From positions 20,184 through 84,183 of the forward strand of contig JALENY010000022.1 in assembly GCA_022767285.1 (NCBI GenBank): a stretch of 64,000 bases of DNA. The letters run 5' to 3'. The translations under genes were made by a program, and so were the position numbers. Source of the DNA: Lachnospiraceae bacterium (GTDB lineage Bacteria > Bacillota > Clostridia > Lachnospirales > Lachnospiraceae). The notes below the pieces were generated by a model. It had not been told where the DNA came from. It made no database searches and saw only the letters and a list, made by a program, of their open reading frames with translations. Position 1 is the stretch's first letter. Every line of letters starts with the position of its first letter. This document shows positions 25,262-34,482 of this stretch, piece after piece.

Positions 25262-26062
25262 CTATACCTCCGCCAGAATTGAACGCATTGCGCGGTAAAT
25301 CAATACTTCTGCCAGGTGCCTTCGATACTCGGCACTGCCCCGCATATTAGAACTGTAAGAAAAAGAATCCGCAGCCTCACGGGCATATTTTCTCAGTTCT
25401 TCTTCCGGACAGTCTTTTGTAATGGACCATTCTTTTTCCAAAAGAGCTGCCTTCTGAGGCCTTGCTCCCACGGAAAAGTACCAGCATTCTTTGCCATGTA
25501 CCAGTCCCGTTACCACGGCGCAGGCAAGAACCGGGAAGTCCGTTCTTGTACGGCGGATGGATTCATAGCGCAGTTTTCGCTTGCTTTTTCGGACGATAAT
25601 GGATACCAGGATATCTTTGTCTTTTTTGCGTTTTATAAACTCCGAAAGACGGATAGTTCCGCCGTTATAAAGTTCCACAAAAGTATCCAGAGCAAGAAAA
25701 CAGGTCAGTACATCGGAAAAACCATATCTCCCATATATACTGCCCCCTACCGTTGCCTGATTGCGGAACTGTACCCCTACTATATGGCGGACACACTCCG
25801 CAATAGAATCTCCGTACATATCCCGAAGGCCCTCATGGAGCTCCAGCTGCCGAAGCGTACACATTGCTCCGATTCGAAATACATGATCTGTCTCTTCTAT
25901 TTCATCCAATCCCAGATCAGATAGGTCAATAATCGTCTTTACTCTTGCATTTCCCAGACGCATCCACATCATGCCGCCTGCAATGCGGGCGTTTCTGGCC
26001 TGATTCAGCGTATAAGCTTCTTCCAGGGATTTTGCTTTTACGTAATTCTGAATAGTTAACAA
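25262..26062 (-). CDS. Molybdenum hydroxylase FAD-binding subunit
   Basis: 266 residues of the CO-dehydrogenase/xanthine-dehydrogenase flavoprotein family. The FAD loop is ARIAGGMMWMRLGN, and the second motif is QFRNQATVGGSIYGRYGFSDV. The start is a TTG at 26062, 7 bases after AAGGAG on the minus strand; no ATG fits. It is first of the three enzyme genes and begins 29 bases after the stop of an upstream response regulator with no terminator between, so it may be co-transcribed with the two-component genes. Confidence 0.92.
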   Translation of the reverse strand: MLTIQNYVKAKSLEEAYTLNQARNARIAGGMMWMRLGNARVKTIIDLSDLGLDEIEETDHVFRIGAMCTLRQLELHEGLRDMYGDSIAECVRHIVGVQFRNQATVGGSIYGRYGFSDVLTCFLALDTFVELYNGGTIRLSEFIKRKKDKDILVSIIVRKSKRKLRYESIRRTRTDFPVLACAVVTGLVHGKECWYFSVGARPQKAALLEKEWSITKDCPEEELRKYAREAADSFSYSSNMRGSAEYRRHLAEVLIYRAMRSILAEV

Positions 26063-26091
26063 GATCTTTCTCCTTTTCTCAGATGGTTTTT

Positions 26092-26781
26092 TTATACTTT
26101 AAAGCGGTATCCCACGCCCCAGATTGTCTCAATATACTGGGGTTTGGAGGTGTCAAACTCGATCTTTTCACGGATTTTCTTGATATGGACCGTAACGGTG
26201 GCAATATCGCCGATGGATTCCATATCCCAGATCTCGCGGAACAGTTCTTCTTTTGTGAACACGCGGTTCGGATTCTCTGCCAGAAAAGTCAGAAGGTCGA
26301 ACTCTTTTGTAGTAAAATTAGTCTCCTCCCCGTTTACCCAGACTCTCCGTGCCGTCTTATCAATTTTGATGCCGCGGATCTCCACCACATCATTGACCTG
26401 GGCACTGCTGCCGATCAGTCTCTCGTAGCGGGCCAGATGGGCTTTCACGCGGGCTACCAGTTCACTGGGACTGAACGGTTTTGTCATATAGTCATCAGCC
26501 CCCAGGCCAAGGCCGCGAATCTTATCGATATCATCTTTTTTGGCTGAAACCATAATGATCGGCGTATTCTTTTTCTCCCGCACTTCTTTGCATATCTCAA
26601 ATCCGTCCACATCCGGAAGCATGAGATCCAGAATAATCAGGTTATAATCCCCCAGAAGAGCCTTCTCAAGACCGCCTCTTCCGTTATTTTCTATTTCAAC
26701 TTCAAATCCGCTCAGTTCCAGATAATCTTTCTCCAGATCCGCAATGGCCTCTTCGTCTTCTACAATTAATATTTTACTCAT
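26092..26781 (-). CDS. OmpR/PhoB-family response regulator
   Basis: 229 residues: receiver (ILIVEDEEAIADLEKDYLELSG, phospho-Asp in NLIILDLMLPDVDGFEI, switch MVSAKKD, Lys in DDYMTKPFSPSELV) and winged-helix output domain (GEETNFTTKEFDLLTFLAENPNRVFTKEEL... TVTVHIKKIREKIEFDTSKPQYIETIWGVGYRF). The start overlaps the end of the histidine kinase by 8 bases; GGAGG lies upstream inside that gene. The molybdenum hydroxylase operon follows after 29 bases. Confidence 0.96.
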   Translation of the reverse strand: MSKILIVEDEEAIADLEKDYLELSGFEVEIENNGRGGLEKALLGDYNLIILDLMLPDVDGFEICKEVREKKNTPIIMVSAKKDDIDKIRGLGLGADDYMTKPFSPSELVARVKAHLARYERLIGSSAQVNDVVEIRGIKIDKTARRVWVNGEETNFTTKEFDLLTFLAENPNRVFTKEELFREIWDMESIGDIATVTVHIKKIREKIEFDTSKPQYIETIWGVGYRFKV

Positions 26782-27895
26782 TTATCGGTACCTCCTGATA
26801 TTTTCTAAGTACAAAGTACATGACCGTTCCTACGTTCTCCTTGCTGGTAGCCCAGACTTTTCCGCCATGGTCTTCCATGATCTTCTTGACGATAGAAAGG
26901 CCGATGCCGCTGCCGCCTTTTGAAGAATTTCGCGAGGCATCCGTGCGGTAAAAGCGGTCAAATATGTTAGGCAGATCTTTCGCCGCAATGCCTTTTCCAT
27001 TATCTTCCAGCTCCACCTGAATAAAATCGCCCACATCACGCACACGCATGGTAATGAGACCTTTTGGTTTATTCATGTATTTTACGGAATTGCTGATAAT
27101 GTTGTTGATTACACGTTTGATCTGCTCCACATCAGCTATGACCATGACATCATCTGCCACATAGTTGTAATAGCCAAAACCGATGCTCTTTGCTTCCAGC
27201 TCCAGTCCGACCTCTTCCGCTGCATCATCAAAATATCCTTTTACGTTAATCTTGCTGAACGTGTAGGGAATGCGGTTTGTATCTATTTTGGAATAAAAGG
27301 TCAGTTCATTGATCAGGCGATCCATCTCTATGGTCTTATTGTAAATGGTCCGGATATATTTTTCCATTTTCTCCGGGGTATCCGCCACACCGTCCATGAT
27401 TCCTTCACAATACCCTTTTACCGCCGTGATCGGCGTTTTTAGATCGTGGGAAATATTGGAGATCAGTTCCTTATTTTCTTTGTCAAAAGCCAGTTTTTCC
27501 TCCGTGGAGGCCTTCAGACGCTGGCGCATTTCTTCAAAGTCTTCACACAATTCGCGGATTTCCTCCACGCCTTCCGGTTCCAGCGTAAAATCCAGATTGC
27601 CGTCACGGATATTTTTTGTGGCCTTTGCCAGTTTGTACAATGGTGTCATAATACCGCCGTAGATCCAGAGACTTAATGCGACACCCGTTACCACCAGGAT
27701 AATAAGAACCGTCACAAATAAATCAGTGATCAGCGTACGGATCTGGGGAACCATCACTTCCATGGCAACACCGTAACGGGATTCAATGGTTTTTGCCTGA
27801 AACATACCGAATCCAAACATCATAACTCCGCAGAGGACCAGCGGAACCAGAATAATGATCAGAAACGAAATAAAAATCCTCGTTTTCAGTTTCAT
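26774..27895 (-). CDS. Sensor histidine kinase
   Basis: 373 residues. Two membrane segments (about 8-29, FISFLIIILVPLVLCGVMMFGFG; about 58-80, LFVTVLIILVVTGVALSLWIYGG) enclose a very short outside loop; a HAMP domain follows (MTPLYKLAKATKNIRDGNLDFTLEPEG). Then H-box SNISHDLKTPITAVKGYCEGI, N-box INNIISNSVKYMN, G-boxes DNGKGIAAKDLPNIFDRFYR and GGSGIGLSIVKKI. The loop is too small for a classical sensor domain, so it probably senses the membrane or a partner. ATG 27895 follows a GAGAGGGTG site; the upstream frame lacks family sequence. Confidence 0.93.
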   Translation of the reverse strand: MKLKTRIFISFLIIILVPLVLCGVMMFGFGMFQAKTIESRYGVAMEVMVPQIRTLITDLFVTVLIILVVTGVALSLWIYGGIMTPLYKLAKATKNIRDGNLDFTLEPEGVEEIRELCEDFEEMRQRLKASTEEKLAFDKENKELISNISHDLKTPITAVKGYCEGIMDGVADTPEKMEKYIRTIYNKTIEMDRLINELTFYSKIDTNRIPYTFSKINVKGYFDDAAEEVGLELEAKSIGFGYYNYVADDVMVIADVEQIKRVINNIISNSVKYMNKPKGLITMRVRDVGDFIQVELEDNGKGIAAKDLPNIFDRFYRTDASRNSSKGGSGIGLSIVKKIMEDHGGKVWATSKENVGTVMYFVLRKYQEVPINE

Positions 27896-27984
27896 GAAAA
27901 CACCCTCTCCTGCAAGCATTCTATTGATTTGATTATAGCATAAATCAATCCTGCTGTTTCTAAATTTTCCATAAAGTACCGGCA

Positions 27985-28031
27985 CGAGAAAAGATTGTTT
28001 TCAGATCATCTGCTTCCTCACTGAAAACAAT
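27985..28031 (-). terminator. Terminator of the exonuclease gene
   Basis: CTGAAAACAAT at 28021-28031 pairs with ATTGTTTTCAG at 27994-28004; on the minus strand CTTTTCTCG follows. It begins within a few bases of the gene's stop codon at 28035. Confidence 0.75.
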
Positions 28032-28034
28032 TTC

Positions 28035-29000
28035 TTAGTAATTATCATCTTTCTTTCGGCTTCTTCGTGTCTGCTTTTTCTTTCGAAGTTCCATCTGCTT
28101 TTCCCGAATGAATTTTGCCTCCTCCTCATCGACGGATTTGACGGTTTTTACCACATAAAACTTTCCCTCATCCGTCTTTTTCATGCGGATCTTTCCGCGG
28201 ATATACCCATGCTTCGGGCAGTATCCCACAGCGATATGAAGCCTTGTATTATTGGAAAACCAGCGGATCTTTTTCCAGGCCGCTTTGTGACAGAAGCAGC
28301 ACCGAAGGCTCAGAACTTCCTTATCCTCCATGGCTTCTTCTTTTGAATCAAATTCCCGTGAAATATACTTTTCATAGTCAGAGTAAAGAATGTGTATTTC
28401 CTCTTCCCGGGTCTTTGGATTCTGGTAACTGTCTACCGAACAGTTTGCACGGATACACAGATCCGGGATCATCTGAAGCACCCTCGCCGTATATCTGGCA
28501 TCTTCCAGTGCCTGATGAAATGCGCCGTTCCGGTCCAGTTCCAGAACCTCCACGGCATGACCCAGAGATTTGCGCTCCCGGCGAATCTCGTAGGCAATGG
28601 CAAAAAGTTTCTGCACATCGTAAAAGTAAATGGGCCCCGGCAGCATCTCTTCCATCCCGTAAAATTTCAGATTTCTCTGCAGTTCAAGAAGATCCAGCGT
28701 TCCCCAGGTACAGAACACCGGGTGCTCCCCGCACCAGTCGAAAAATTCGCGCGCTACATCCGGGAAATAATCGCCCTCCTGCAGTTTTTCCATAGTCAGT
28801 CCGATGATCTCTTTTGTGTGGAAATTCAGCCGGTCATAAACCTGCGGACAGATCAGCCGGTGATATTCATCTGTGATCTCCTTTTTCACATTCATTTTGA
28901 CAGCGCCAATCTCCACGATTTCAAAAGGGATATCCGGATTTTCTTTTTCCTTTCCGTAAGGGCACTGATTCCATTCCAAGTCAAAAACAATATAATCCAT
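28035..29000 (-). CDS. DEDDh 3'-5' exonuclease with a C-terminal Cys/His region
   Basis: 321 residues. The exonuclease I motif is DYIVFDLEWNQCPYGK, motif II is in CTWGTLDLLELQRNL, and motif III is FHQALEDARYTARVL (His and Asp), placing it in the KapD/ERI-1-like DEDDh group acting on RNA or DNA 3' ends. The C-terminal 110 residues contain LRCCFCHKAAWKKIRWF and VGYCPKHGYIRGKIRMKK, a possible zinc site, then a basic tail (KKKQTRRSRKKDD) suited to nucleic-acid binding. GAGGAA is 7 bases before ATG 29000. A perfect 9-base hairpin (29015-29023 with 29027-29035) lies just upstream of the ribosome-binding site. Confidence 0.86.
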   Translation of the reverse strand: MDYIVFDLEWNQCPYGKEKENPDIPFEIVEIGAVKMNVKKEITDEYHRLICPQVYDRLNFHTKEIIGLTMEKLQEGDYFPDVAREFFDWCGEHPVFCTWGTLDLLELQRNLKFYGMEEMLPGPIYFYDVQKLFAIAYEIRRERKSLGHAVEVLELDRNGAFHQALEDARYTARVLQMIPDLCIRANCSVDSYQNPKTREEEIHILYSDYEKYISREFDSKEEAMEDKEVLSLRCCFCHKAAWKKIRWFSNNTRLHIAVGYCPKHGYIRGKIRMKKTDEGKFYVVKTVKSVDEEEAKFIREKQMELRKKKQTRRSRKKDDNY

Positions 29001-29094
29001 AATCATGTTCCTCAAATATCTGCTTCGCAGATATTATTATACCAAGACAATGGCTCAAGAGCTAGACCCCAGATGAATGATTTTTTTCCCTTTT

Positions 29095-29134
29095 TCGTTA
29101 AAAATAAGGAGACAGTCCCGCGGGACCGTCTCCT
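29095..29134 (-). terminator. Intrinsic terminator of the ABC exporter operon
   Basis: A near-perfect 14-base stem (29107-29120 with 29121-29134, one mismatch), GC-rich, followed on the minus strand by TTATTTTTAAC. It lies 24 bases after the permease stop codon. Confidence 0.9.
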
Positions 29135-29157
29135 GTAAAATACCGGTTTTTATGAAA

Positions 29158-32100
29158 TTACTCCACGCTTTTGAGAGCCTCTACCATATCGATATGGTCC
29201 AGCGTCCGGTTTGTAATAAAATTCACGATAAGAGCAAAGATGAGAGTGATTCCTCCCGCAAACAGAAAGCTCTGGGGATACAGAATTATATAAAATTCAA
29301 TGGAAGGGAACTCCAGAATCCCCATCAGGTACCGCCCCAGAGCCAATCCCGACGGCATTCCGAGAAGGATGCCGATGGCAGTAAGAATCAGTGTTTCCTT
29401 ATTCACATAAGAATGTACTTCATTGTTATAAAAGCCAAGGACTTTTATGGTGGCCAGTTCTCTCTCCCTTTCTGATATGTTCGTATTGGACAGTGTGAAC
29501 AGAACCACAAAAGCCAGCATAGCCGCCAAAATAAGTATTACATAAACAACCATGTTAATGAGGGCAAATGCAGAAGAAAATTCATCCTGCATGGCCTGCG
29601 TACTCACTGCAGAAAGAATTCCGTCCCGGCGGGCCAGGTTTTCTGTGTATTCTGACGGATCTTCACACATTTCGGAAAAATGAACCAGTGCACCATTGGT
29701 TTCATATTCACCAAACAGTTCTTTGTAGGTTTTCTCCGTCATGTAAACCGTATTGCCGAAATAATTTTCCACTGTCTGCGTCAGCACTGTGTCTGCCTGA
29801 CAAAGATCCAGATTCTGAATGGAGAAGGTATCCCCTGCATTGATTCTCAATATCTGCGCCGCATTTCTGGTAAGAAAAATATCCTCATTTTCCAGTTCTG
29901 CCTTTTCATCCATTTTGTTTTTCAGACAAATATAGGAATCCAGAGTATATCCTTCCGGCACAGCAATCATCTGTATACTCTCTTCCTGGCCTTTTGCATT
30001 GATCACATCCACCGATTCAATTCGAACCGGTACATAATCTTTGATTTCCGCATCTTCTTCCAGAGTCTCTGTCAGATTCTCCTGCTCGTCTTCTGACGCC
30101 ACGACCATTAAATCATACTGATAAATCTCCTTGTATTGCCTTGGCATCATCTCCGATATAGTATCTTTGATAGTAAAACCACACAACAGCAAAGCTGTAC
30201 ATCCGGTTATTCCAAACACGGTCATGACCAGCCGCTTTTTATAGCGAAAAAGATTCCTTGCGGTTACTTTGTTTAAGAAAGTTAACCGTTTCCAGATAAA
30301 GGTAAACCGCTCCAGCAGTACGCGGGATCCGGATTTTGGCGCTTTCGGCCTCATAAGTTTTGCCGGTTCCTGTTTCAGAGCCTTTCGGCAGGCATATGCC
30401 GTTGCTCCCACAATGCCGGCTTCAAAAAGAAGTATTCCCCCAAGTCCGTACAGCAGATCAAACCGAATCGCATATTCCGGCAGAACATACATCACGCGGA
30501 AAATGATAAAGAGGATCAGCGGAAGAATAATATATCCTCCAATATCACCGATGATACCGCCGAGCAGGCAGGCAAGCGCTGCATACATCAGATATTTCCG
30601 GCGAATTTCCCGGTTATTATAACCCAATGCTTTGTAAGTGCCGATCAGCCCTCTCTCCTCCTCGACCATACGGGTGATCGTCGTCAGACTGACCAGTATG
30701 GCAACGACCAGAAACAGAATCGGAAAAATGTCACCGATCGCCTGGATGGACTTTGCATCGGTTTTTATGTTGCTGTATCCACTTAAAGAGGAGCGGGTCT
30801 GCACATACCACTTTGTCATGTCGATATCATCAATTTCCGCTTTTGCATCGGCCAGTTCCTGTTCCGCTTTTGCTTTCTCCTCTTCATATTCCGCCTGGGC
30901 ATCGGCCAGCTCCTTCTCACCGTCAGTCAGTTTCTGTTCATTTTCCGCCAGTTCCTGCTCACCGTCGAAAAGCTTTTGTTCCCCATCAATCAGTTTCTGC
31001 TCACTGTCAGCCAGTTCCTGTCGGCCTATTTCCAGTTCCTGCCGGCCGGCCCTGATCTGTTCCATGGCACCGGCTTCTCTGGCATTTAATTCTGCTTCTC
31101 CGGCAGCCAGCTGCTGCTCGCTGCTTTCCAGCGCCTCCATTCCCGCATAATAGGCTTCCCAACCGGCATCAATCTCCGACTGTTTTTCCTCTATGGTGAT
31201 CCATGCAGCAGAAAACTGTTCATCAGCCGCCGATTCCTGCGCTTCCAGTTCCGCTTTTGCAGCTTCCAGCTGCTGCCGGCCGTCTTCCAGTTGCTGCTGT
31301 GCATCATTCAGTTCCTGCTCCTTATTTGCCAGTTCATTTTCCAGGAGAGCAATTTTTTCTCTGATGGGCTGTTTTTTTTCCTCCGGAAGCAGTAAACTAT
31401 CCAACAGTCTGTTCAGCATATCGATCTGCGGCTGAATCACTGCTTTTATAGCCTCAAAGCTCTGCTTTCCCTGTTCATACCGGATAAAACCGCTTTCCAG
31501 TTCAGCTTCTTTTTCCGCCAGAATCTGATGAGCCTGGGCAAACTGCTCTTCGGCTTCCGCCTGCTGTAAAGTCAGCTCCTCTTTGCCTTCATCAAGCTGT
31601 TTCTGTCCGTAAACCAGCGACGCATATGCCTCTTCCAACTCCAGTTTGCCTGATTCGATCTGTTCGTAACCGTTCTGTATCTCATTTCGGGCATTGGCAA
31701 ATTCCCGCTCCGCCTGACCTGCTTTTGCGTTCAGCTCCGCCTGACCGTTTTCCAGTTCACGCTTTCCGTCTTCCAGTTTCTGCCGGCCGTCGATCAACTC
31801 CTGTCTCGCATCCTGAAGCTCCTGTTTTCCGTCCTCCAGCTGCTGTCGGCCATCTTCCAGTTCCTGTCTTGCATCAGACAGTTCGCTGTCTGCCTTAGCA
31901 AGCTCCTCTTTCATCTCCCGTTCGCCGTCCAGCCACTCGTACATGGCTTCGCCGTACACTTCATCATAGCGGGCCTGTTCTCTCTGCCTCTTAATCTCAG
32001 ACTCAATTTCACGTACAGTCTGCGCCACCTTTTCTTCGTAGGCTTCGCTGTAGCAGTTCAGTTCTTCGGTTCCCGCCAGCCGTAAATATGCCACCGTATA

Positions 32101-32727
32101 GGCATCACCGTCAATCGCACCGGCCGAAACGTATCCCACATAATCTGTGGTAGCCGTGGAACGAAATCCCAAAGCGCCCTCCGAACTGTTGATATCAAGA
32201 GCATCCACGATGATTCCGGTTATTATGTACGCATCCTGCTTCAGATACTCCGGCTCTTCCGTCAGAAAAATCCGGTCACCAATACCTTTTCCGGTCTGAT
32301 TTTTATAGTTTTCCGTTATAGCGATTTCACCGTCCTGCTCCGGCAGCCGTCCGCTAATAAGATAAGGTGTATTAAATTCCTTTGTACTTATCGTTCGGAT
32401 CTCGATGCTTTTGCGGATCCCCTCAACATCGGTATAAACCGTTTCACTGTATCCGCCATCCGCCGCTTCCACACTGTCCAGGTTCTCAAGCGCTTCCAGA
32501 TCTTCATCCGTCAGGCCAAGTGTGGATAAGATCCGGATATCAAACAGGTTCTGTTCATCGAAAAAGCGGTCTGCGCTGTAGCGCAGATCAACACACGCTG
32601 CACGCAGACCGCACATCATCGTAACGCCTAACACTGCTATCAGCGTTATAGAGAAAAATCTCTTTTTCCCATTCCAGATGGAACGTCTTATGTCTTTTTT
32701 GTAAGAATTATTTAATCGCATTACCAT
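29158..32727 (-). CDS. Large FtsX-like ABC transporter permease with a coiled-coil insert
   Basis: 1189 residues. The first membrane helix is near residues 24-44 (FSITLIAVLGVTMMCGL), followed by an outside MacB-like portion, then about 370 residues (270-640) of coiled coil built from near repeats such as QELEDGRQQLEDGKQELQD and the LIDGEQKLFDGEQEL series. FtsX permease domains follow at about 660-790 and at the C-terminus (ILILAAMLAFVVLFTLSNTNISERERELATIKVLGF). The coiled coil probably projects outside the cell. The ATP-binding gene is directly upstream: its stop codon overlaps an ATG (TAATG at 32721), which is an alternative start two codons in. Confidence 0.9.
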   Translation of the reverse strand: MVMRLNNSYKKDIRRSIWNGKKRFFSITLIAVLGVTMMCGLRAACVDLRYSADRFFDEQNLFDIRILSTLGLTDEDLEALENLDSVEAADGGYSETVYTDVEGIRKSIEIRTISTKEFNTPYLISGRLPEQDGEIAITENYKNQTGKGIGDRIFLTEEPEYLKQDAYIITGIIVDALDINSSEGALGFRSTATTDYVGYVSAGAIDGDAYTVAYLRLAGTEELNCYSEAYEEKVAQTVREIESEIKRQREQARYDEVYGEAMYEWLDGEREMKEELAKADSELSDARQELEDGRQQLEDGKQELQDARQELIDGRQKLEDGKRELENGQAELNAKAGQAEREFANARNEIQNGYEQIESGKLELEEAYASLVYGQKQLDEGKEELTLQQAEAEEQFAQAHQILAEKEAELESGFIRYEQGKQSFEAIKAVIQPQIDMLNRLLDSLLLPEEKKQPIREKIALLENELANKEQELNDAQQQLEDGRQQLEAAKAELEAQESAADEQFSAAWITIEEKQSEIDAGWEAYYAGMEALESSEQQLAAGEAELNAREAGAMEQIRAGRQELEIGRQELADSEQKLIDGEQKLFDGEQELAENEQKLTDGEKELADAQAEYEEEKAKAEQELADAKAEIDDIDMTKWYVQTRSSLSGYSNIKTDAKSIQAIGDIFPILFLVVAILVSLTTITRMVEEERGLIGTYKALGYNNREIRRKYLMYAALACLLGGIIGDIGGYIILPLILFIIFRVMYVLPEYAIRFDLLYGLGGILLFEAGIVGATAYACRKALKQEPAKLMRPKAPKSGSRVLLERFTFIWKRLTFLNKVTARNLFRYKKRLVMTVFGITGCTALLLCGFTIKDTISEMMPRQYKEIYQYDLMVVASEDEQENLTETLEEDAEIKDYVPVRIESVDVINAKGQEESIQMIAVPEGYTLDSYICLKNKMDEKAELENEDIFLTRNAAQILRINAGDTFSIQNLDLCQADTVLTQTVENYFGNTVYMTEKTYKELFGEYETNGALVHFSEMCEDPSEYTENLARRDGILSAVSTQAMQDEFSSAFALINMVVYVILILAAMLAFVVLFTLSNTNISERERELATIKVLGFYNNEVHSYVNKETLILTAIGILLGMPSGLALGRYLMGILEFPSIEFYIILYPQSFLFAGGITLIFALIVNFITNRTLDHIDMVEALKSVE

Positions 32728-33422
32728 TCTATCTCCGCAATAGGGGTCGGATCATCATTAACCGTCATCTCAATTACTTTTCCACTCTTAAAACGAATCA
32801 GCCGATCCGCCATCGGTGCGAGGGCGGAATTGTGCGTGATAATCAACACAGTAATATTATCTTTCCGGCAGGTGTCCTGTAAAAGCTGCAGGATCTGCTT
32901 CCCGGTATTGTAATCCAATGCGCCGGTGGGCTCATCACAAAGCAGAAGCTTTGGATTTTTGGCAATGGCGCGGGCTATGGCCACACGCTGCTGCTCACCG
33001 CCGGATAGCTGAGCCGGGAAATTATCCTTCCGTTCTCCAAGGCCGACTTTTTCCAGTGTTTCGCCGGCATCCAGCGAGTCACTGCATACCTGAGCCGCCA
33101 GTTCCACATTTTCCAGGGCGGTGAGGTTGGGCACCAGATTGTAAAACTGGAAGACAAATCCAATGTCGGTACGGCGATAGCCAATCAGCTGTTTTGAAGT
33201 GTAGCCGGTGATATTATTTCCGTCTACGATAATCTCTCCGCTTGTGGGTACGTCCATTCCTCCCAGGATATTCAATGCTGTCGTCTTACCGGCTCCGGAA
33301 GAGCCGAGAATAACAGCCAGTTCTCCTTTTTCCACATAAAAAGAAGCATCATCCAGCGCTTTTATGGTAGTCTCCCCTGTCTTATATTCTTTTACAATAT
33401 GATTAAACTCAATATATGGCAT
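32721..33422 (-). CDS. ABC transporter ATP-binding protein (MacB/LolD type)
   Basis: 233 residues: Walker [25 protein letters not shown]-loop [20 protein letters not shown], signature [19 protein letters not shown], Walker [13 protein letters not shown] and switch His in [12 protein letters not shown]. It is the motor for the FtsX-like permease encoded immediately downstream; such pairs typically export lipids, peptides or antimicrobials or do envelope work. AGGAG precedes the ATG. A divergent TetR-family gene starts 384 bases away. Confidence 0.96.
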   Translation of the reverse strand: MPYIEFNHIVKEYKTGETTIKALDDASFYVEKGELAVILGSSGAGKTTALNILGGMDVPTSGEIIVDGNNITGYTSKQLIGYRRTDIGFVFQFYNLVPNLTALENVELAAQVCSDSLDAGETLEKVGLGERKDNFPAQLSGGEQQRVAIARAIAKNPKLLLCDEPTGALDYNTGKQILQLLQDTCRKDNITVLIITHNSALAPMADRLIRFKSGKVIEMTVNDDPTPIAEIEW

Positions 33423-33535
33423 ACTAATTCTCCTACTTTTATATTGTAAGGCAGCGTGCTGATAAACGTTTCATCCTTTTCGTGCCAAGTACCTCCGGTC
33501 AAAGGGTATGTATTATAATATCCTCGTATATATAT

Positions 33536-33564
33536 AGTATAATTTATACAGAATGAAGTATCAA
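33536..33564 (-). promoter_or_regulatory. Promoter of the ABC exporter operon
   Basis: On the minus strand TTGATA (33559-33564) and TATACT (33536-33541) are 17 bases apart. An inverted repeat TCAACAA...TTGTTGA (33565-33589, 11-base gap) lies directly upstream of the -35, and its half-sites resemble the palindrome in the tetR promoter. Confidence 0.65.
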
Positions 33565-33593
33565 TCAACAATATTCTACGATTTGTTGAATTC

Positions 33594-33622
33594 TTGTGAA
33601 CAACATGTTGTTGTGTTATGAT
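33594..33622 (+). promoter_or_regulatory. tetR promoter with palindromic operator in the spacer
   Basis: TTGTGA (33594-33599) and TATGAT (33617-33622) are 17 bases apart, and the perfect 14-base palindrome AACAACATGTTGTT (33599-33612) fills most of the spacer. This is the standard layout for TetR autorepression. The remaining 384 bases between the divergent genes hold no gene. Confidence 0.65.
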
Positions 33623-33806
33623 AGAAACACTTAATGAATCTGATATTATAATAGCGAATTATCCGTATTCTTGAAACAAAGAAACCATTAAAAAAGCATA
33701 AAATAAATATAAAAACGGCCCTAAAACATAGGCCGGAAGAAAAAAGCAAATAATAACTATAAAAAACCGTATTCGCATATTTAAAAAAAGGGGGAACATA
33801 AAGGAT

Positions 33807-34352
33807 ATGAAAAAACAGCCGCAGGCCACCGAGCAGACCAAATCCAATCTCCGCAATGCCTTCTGGGCACTCTACAGGAAAAAACCACTGGAGAAAATTT
33901 CTATTAAGGAAATCACCGACCTGGCCGGATACAATCGCGGAACTTTTTATTTATACTATAAAGATGTCTATGATCTTCTGGACCAGATCGAGGAAGATCT
34001 CCTGAATCTGGCAAAACAGGTACTGATTGACGGAACCGCAGACGGGACACTGGACTTCTCTCATCAGATGAGCTCCATTATCGAAATGTCCCACACTTAT
34101 CTACCTTACTTTTCTGTACTGATGAGCGACCAGGGTGACCCCCGATTCGTTTCCCGTTTTAAGGAAATCATGCGGCCGGTTCTGAATCAGGTCCTGTTCA
34201 CCGAACATAAATACAATGAATGTCAGCAGAAATATCTGTCTGAATTTTACATTTCCGGCATAATGGGCACACTGGCAAAATGGCTCGAGGATCCGCAGCT
34301 TTCCATCGACGATCTGCTGAATTTTATGCTGCCGGAGATATTCAGACAATAA
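33807..34352 (+). CDS. TetR/AcrR family transcriptional regulator
   Basis: 181 residues. The N-terminal helix-turn-helix is typical: LEKISIKEITDLAGYNRGTFYLYYKDVYDLLDQIE. The C-terminal ligand domain (LDFSHQMSSIIEMSHTYLPYFSVLMSDQGDP... YISGIMGTLAKWLEDPQLSIDDLLNFM) resembles the TetR members that control ABC or multidrug exporters. It is divergent from the ABC exporter operon, with palindromes over both promoters, so it most probably represses itself and the exporter. AAAGGATATG supports the start. Confidence 0.93.
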   Translation: MKKQPQATEQTKSNLRNAFWALYRKKPLEKISIKEITDLAGYNRGTFYLYYKDVYDLLDQIEEDLLNLAKQVLIDGTADGTLDFSHQMSSIIEMSHTYLPYFSVLMSDQGDPRFVSRFKEIMRPVLNQVLFTEHKYNECQQKYLSEFYISGIMGTLAKWLEDPQLSIDDLLNFMLPEIFRQ

Positions 34353-34482
34353 TCGGCTGTCCTCAGAAGCCCATCTTCTTTCCGGATCAGGCAGCCAGTC
34401 AAAAGAATGTGAGAAGCATAGACCGCTGCCCCGCACAAGCGGAGCAGCAGGTACCCAAAATTCTTCCGCATATTCCCGGTTT

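Noticed and set aside
28392..29138. Plus-strand 248-residue frame over the exonuclease gene
   Set aside because: Antisense to a gene with all DEDDh motifs and a terminator in the right place.
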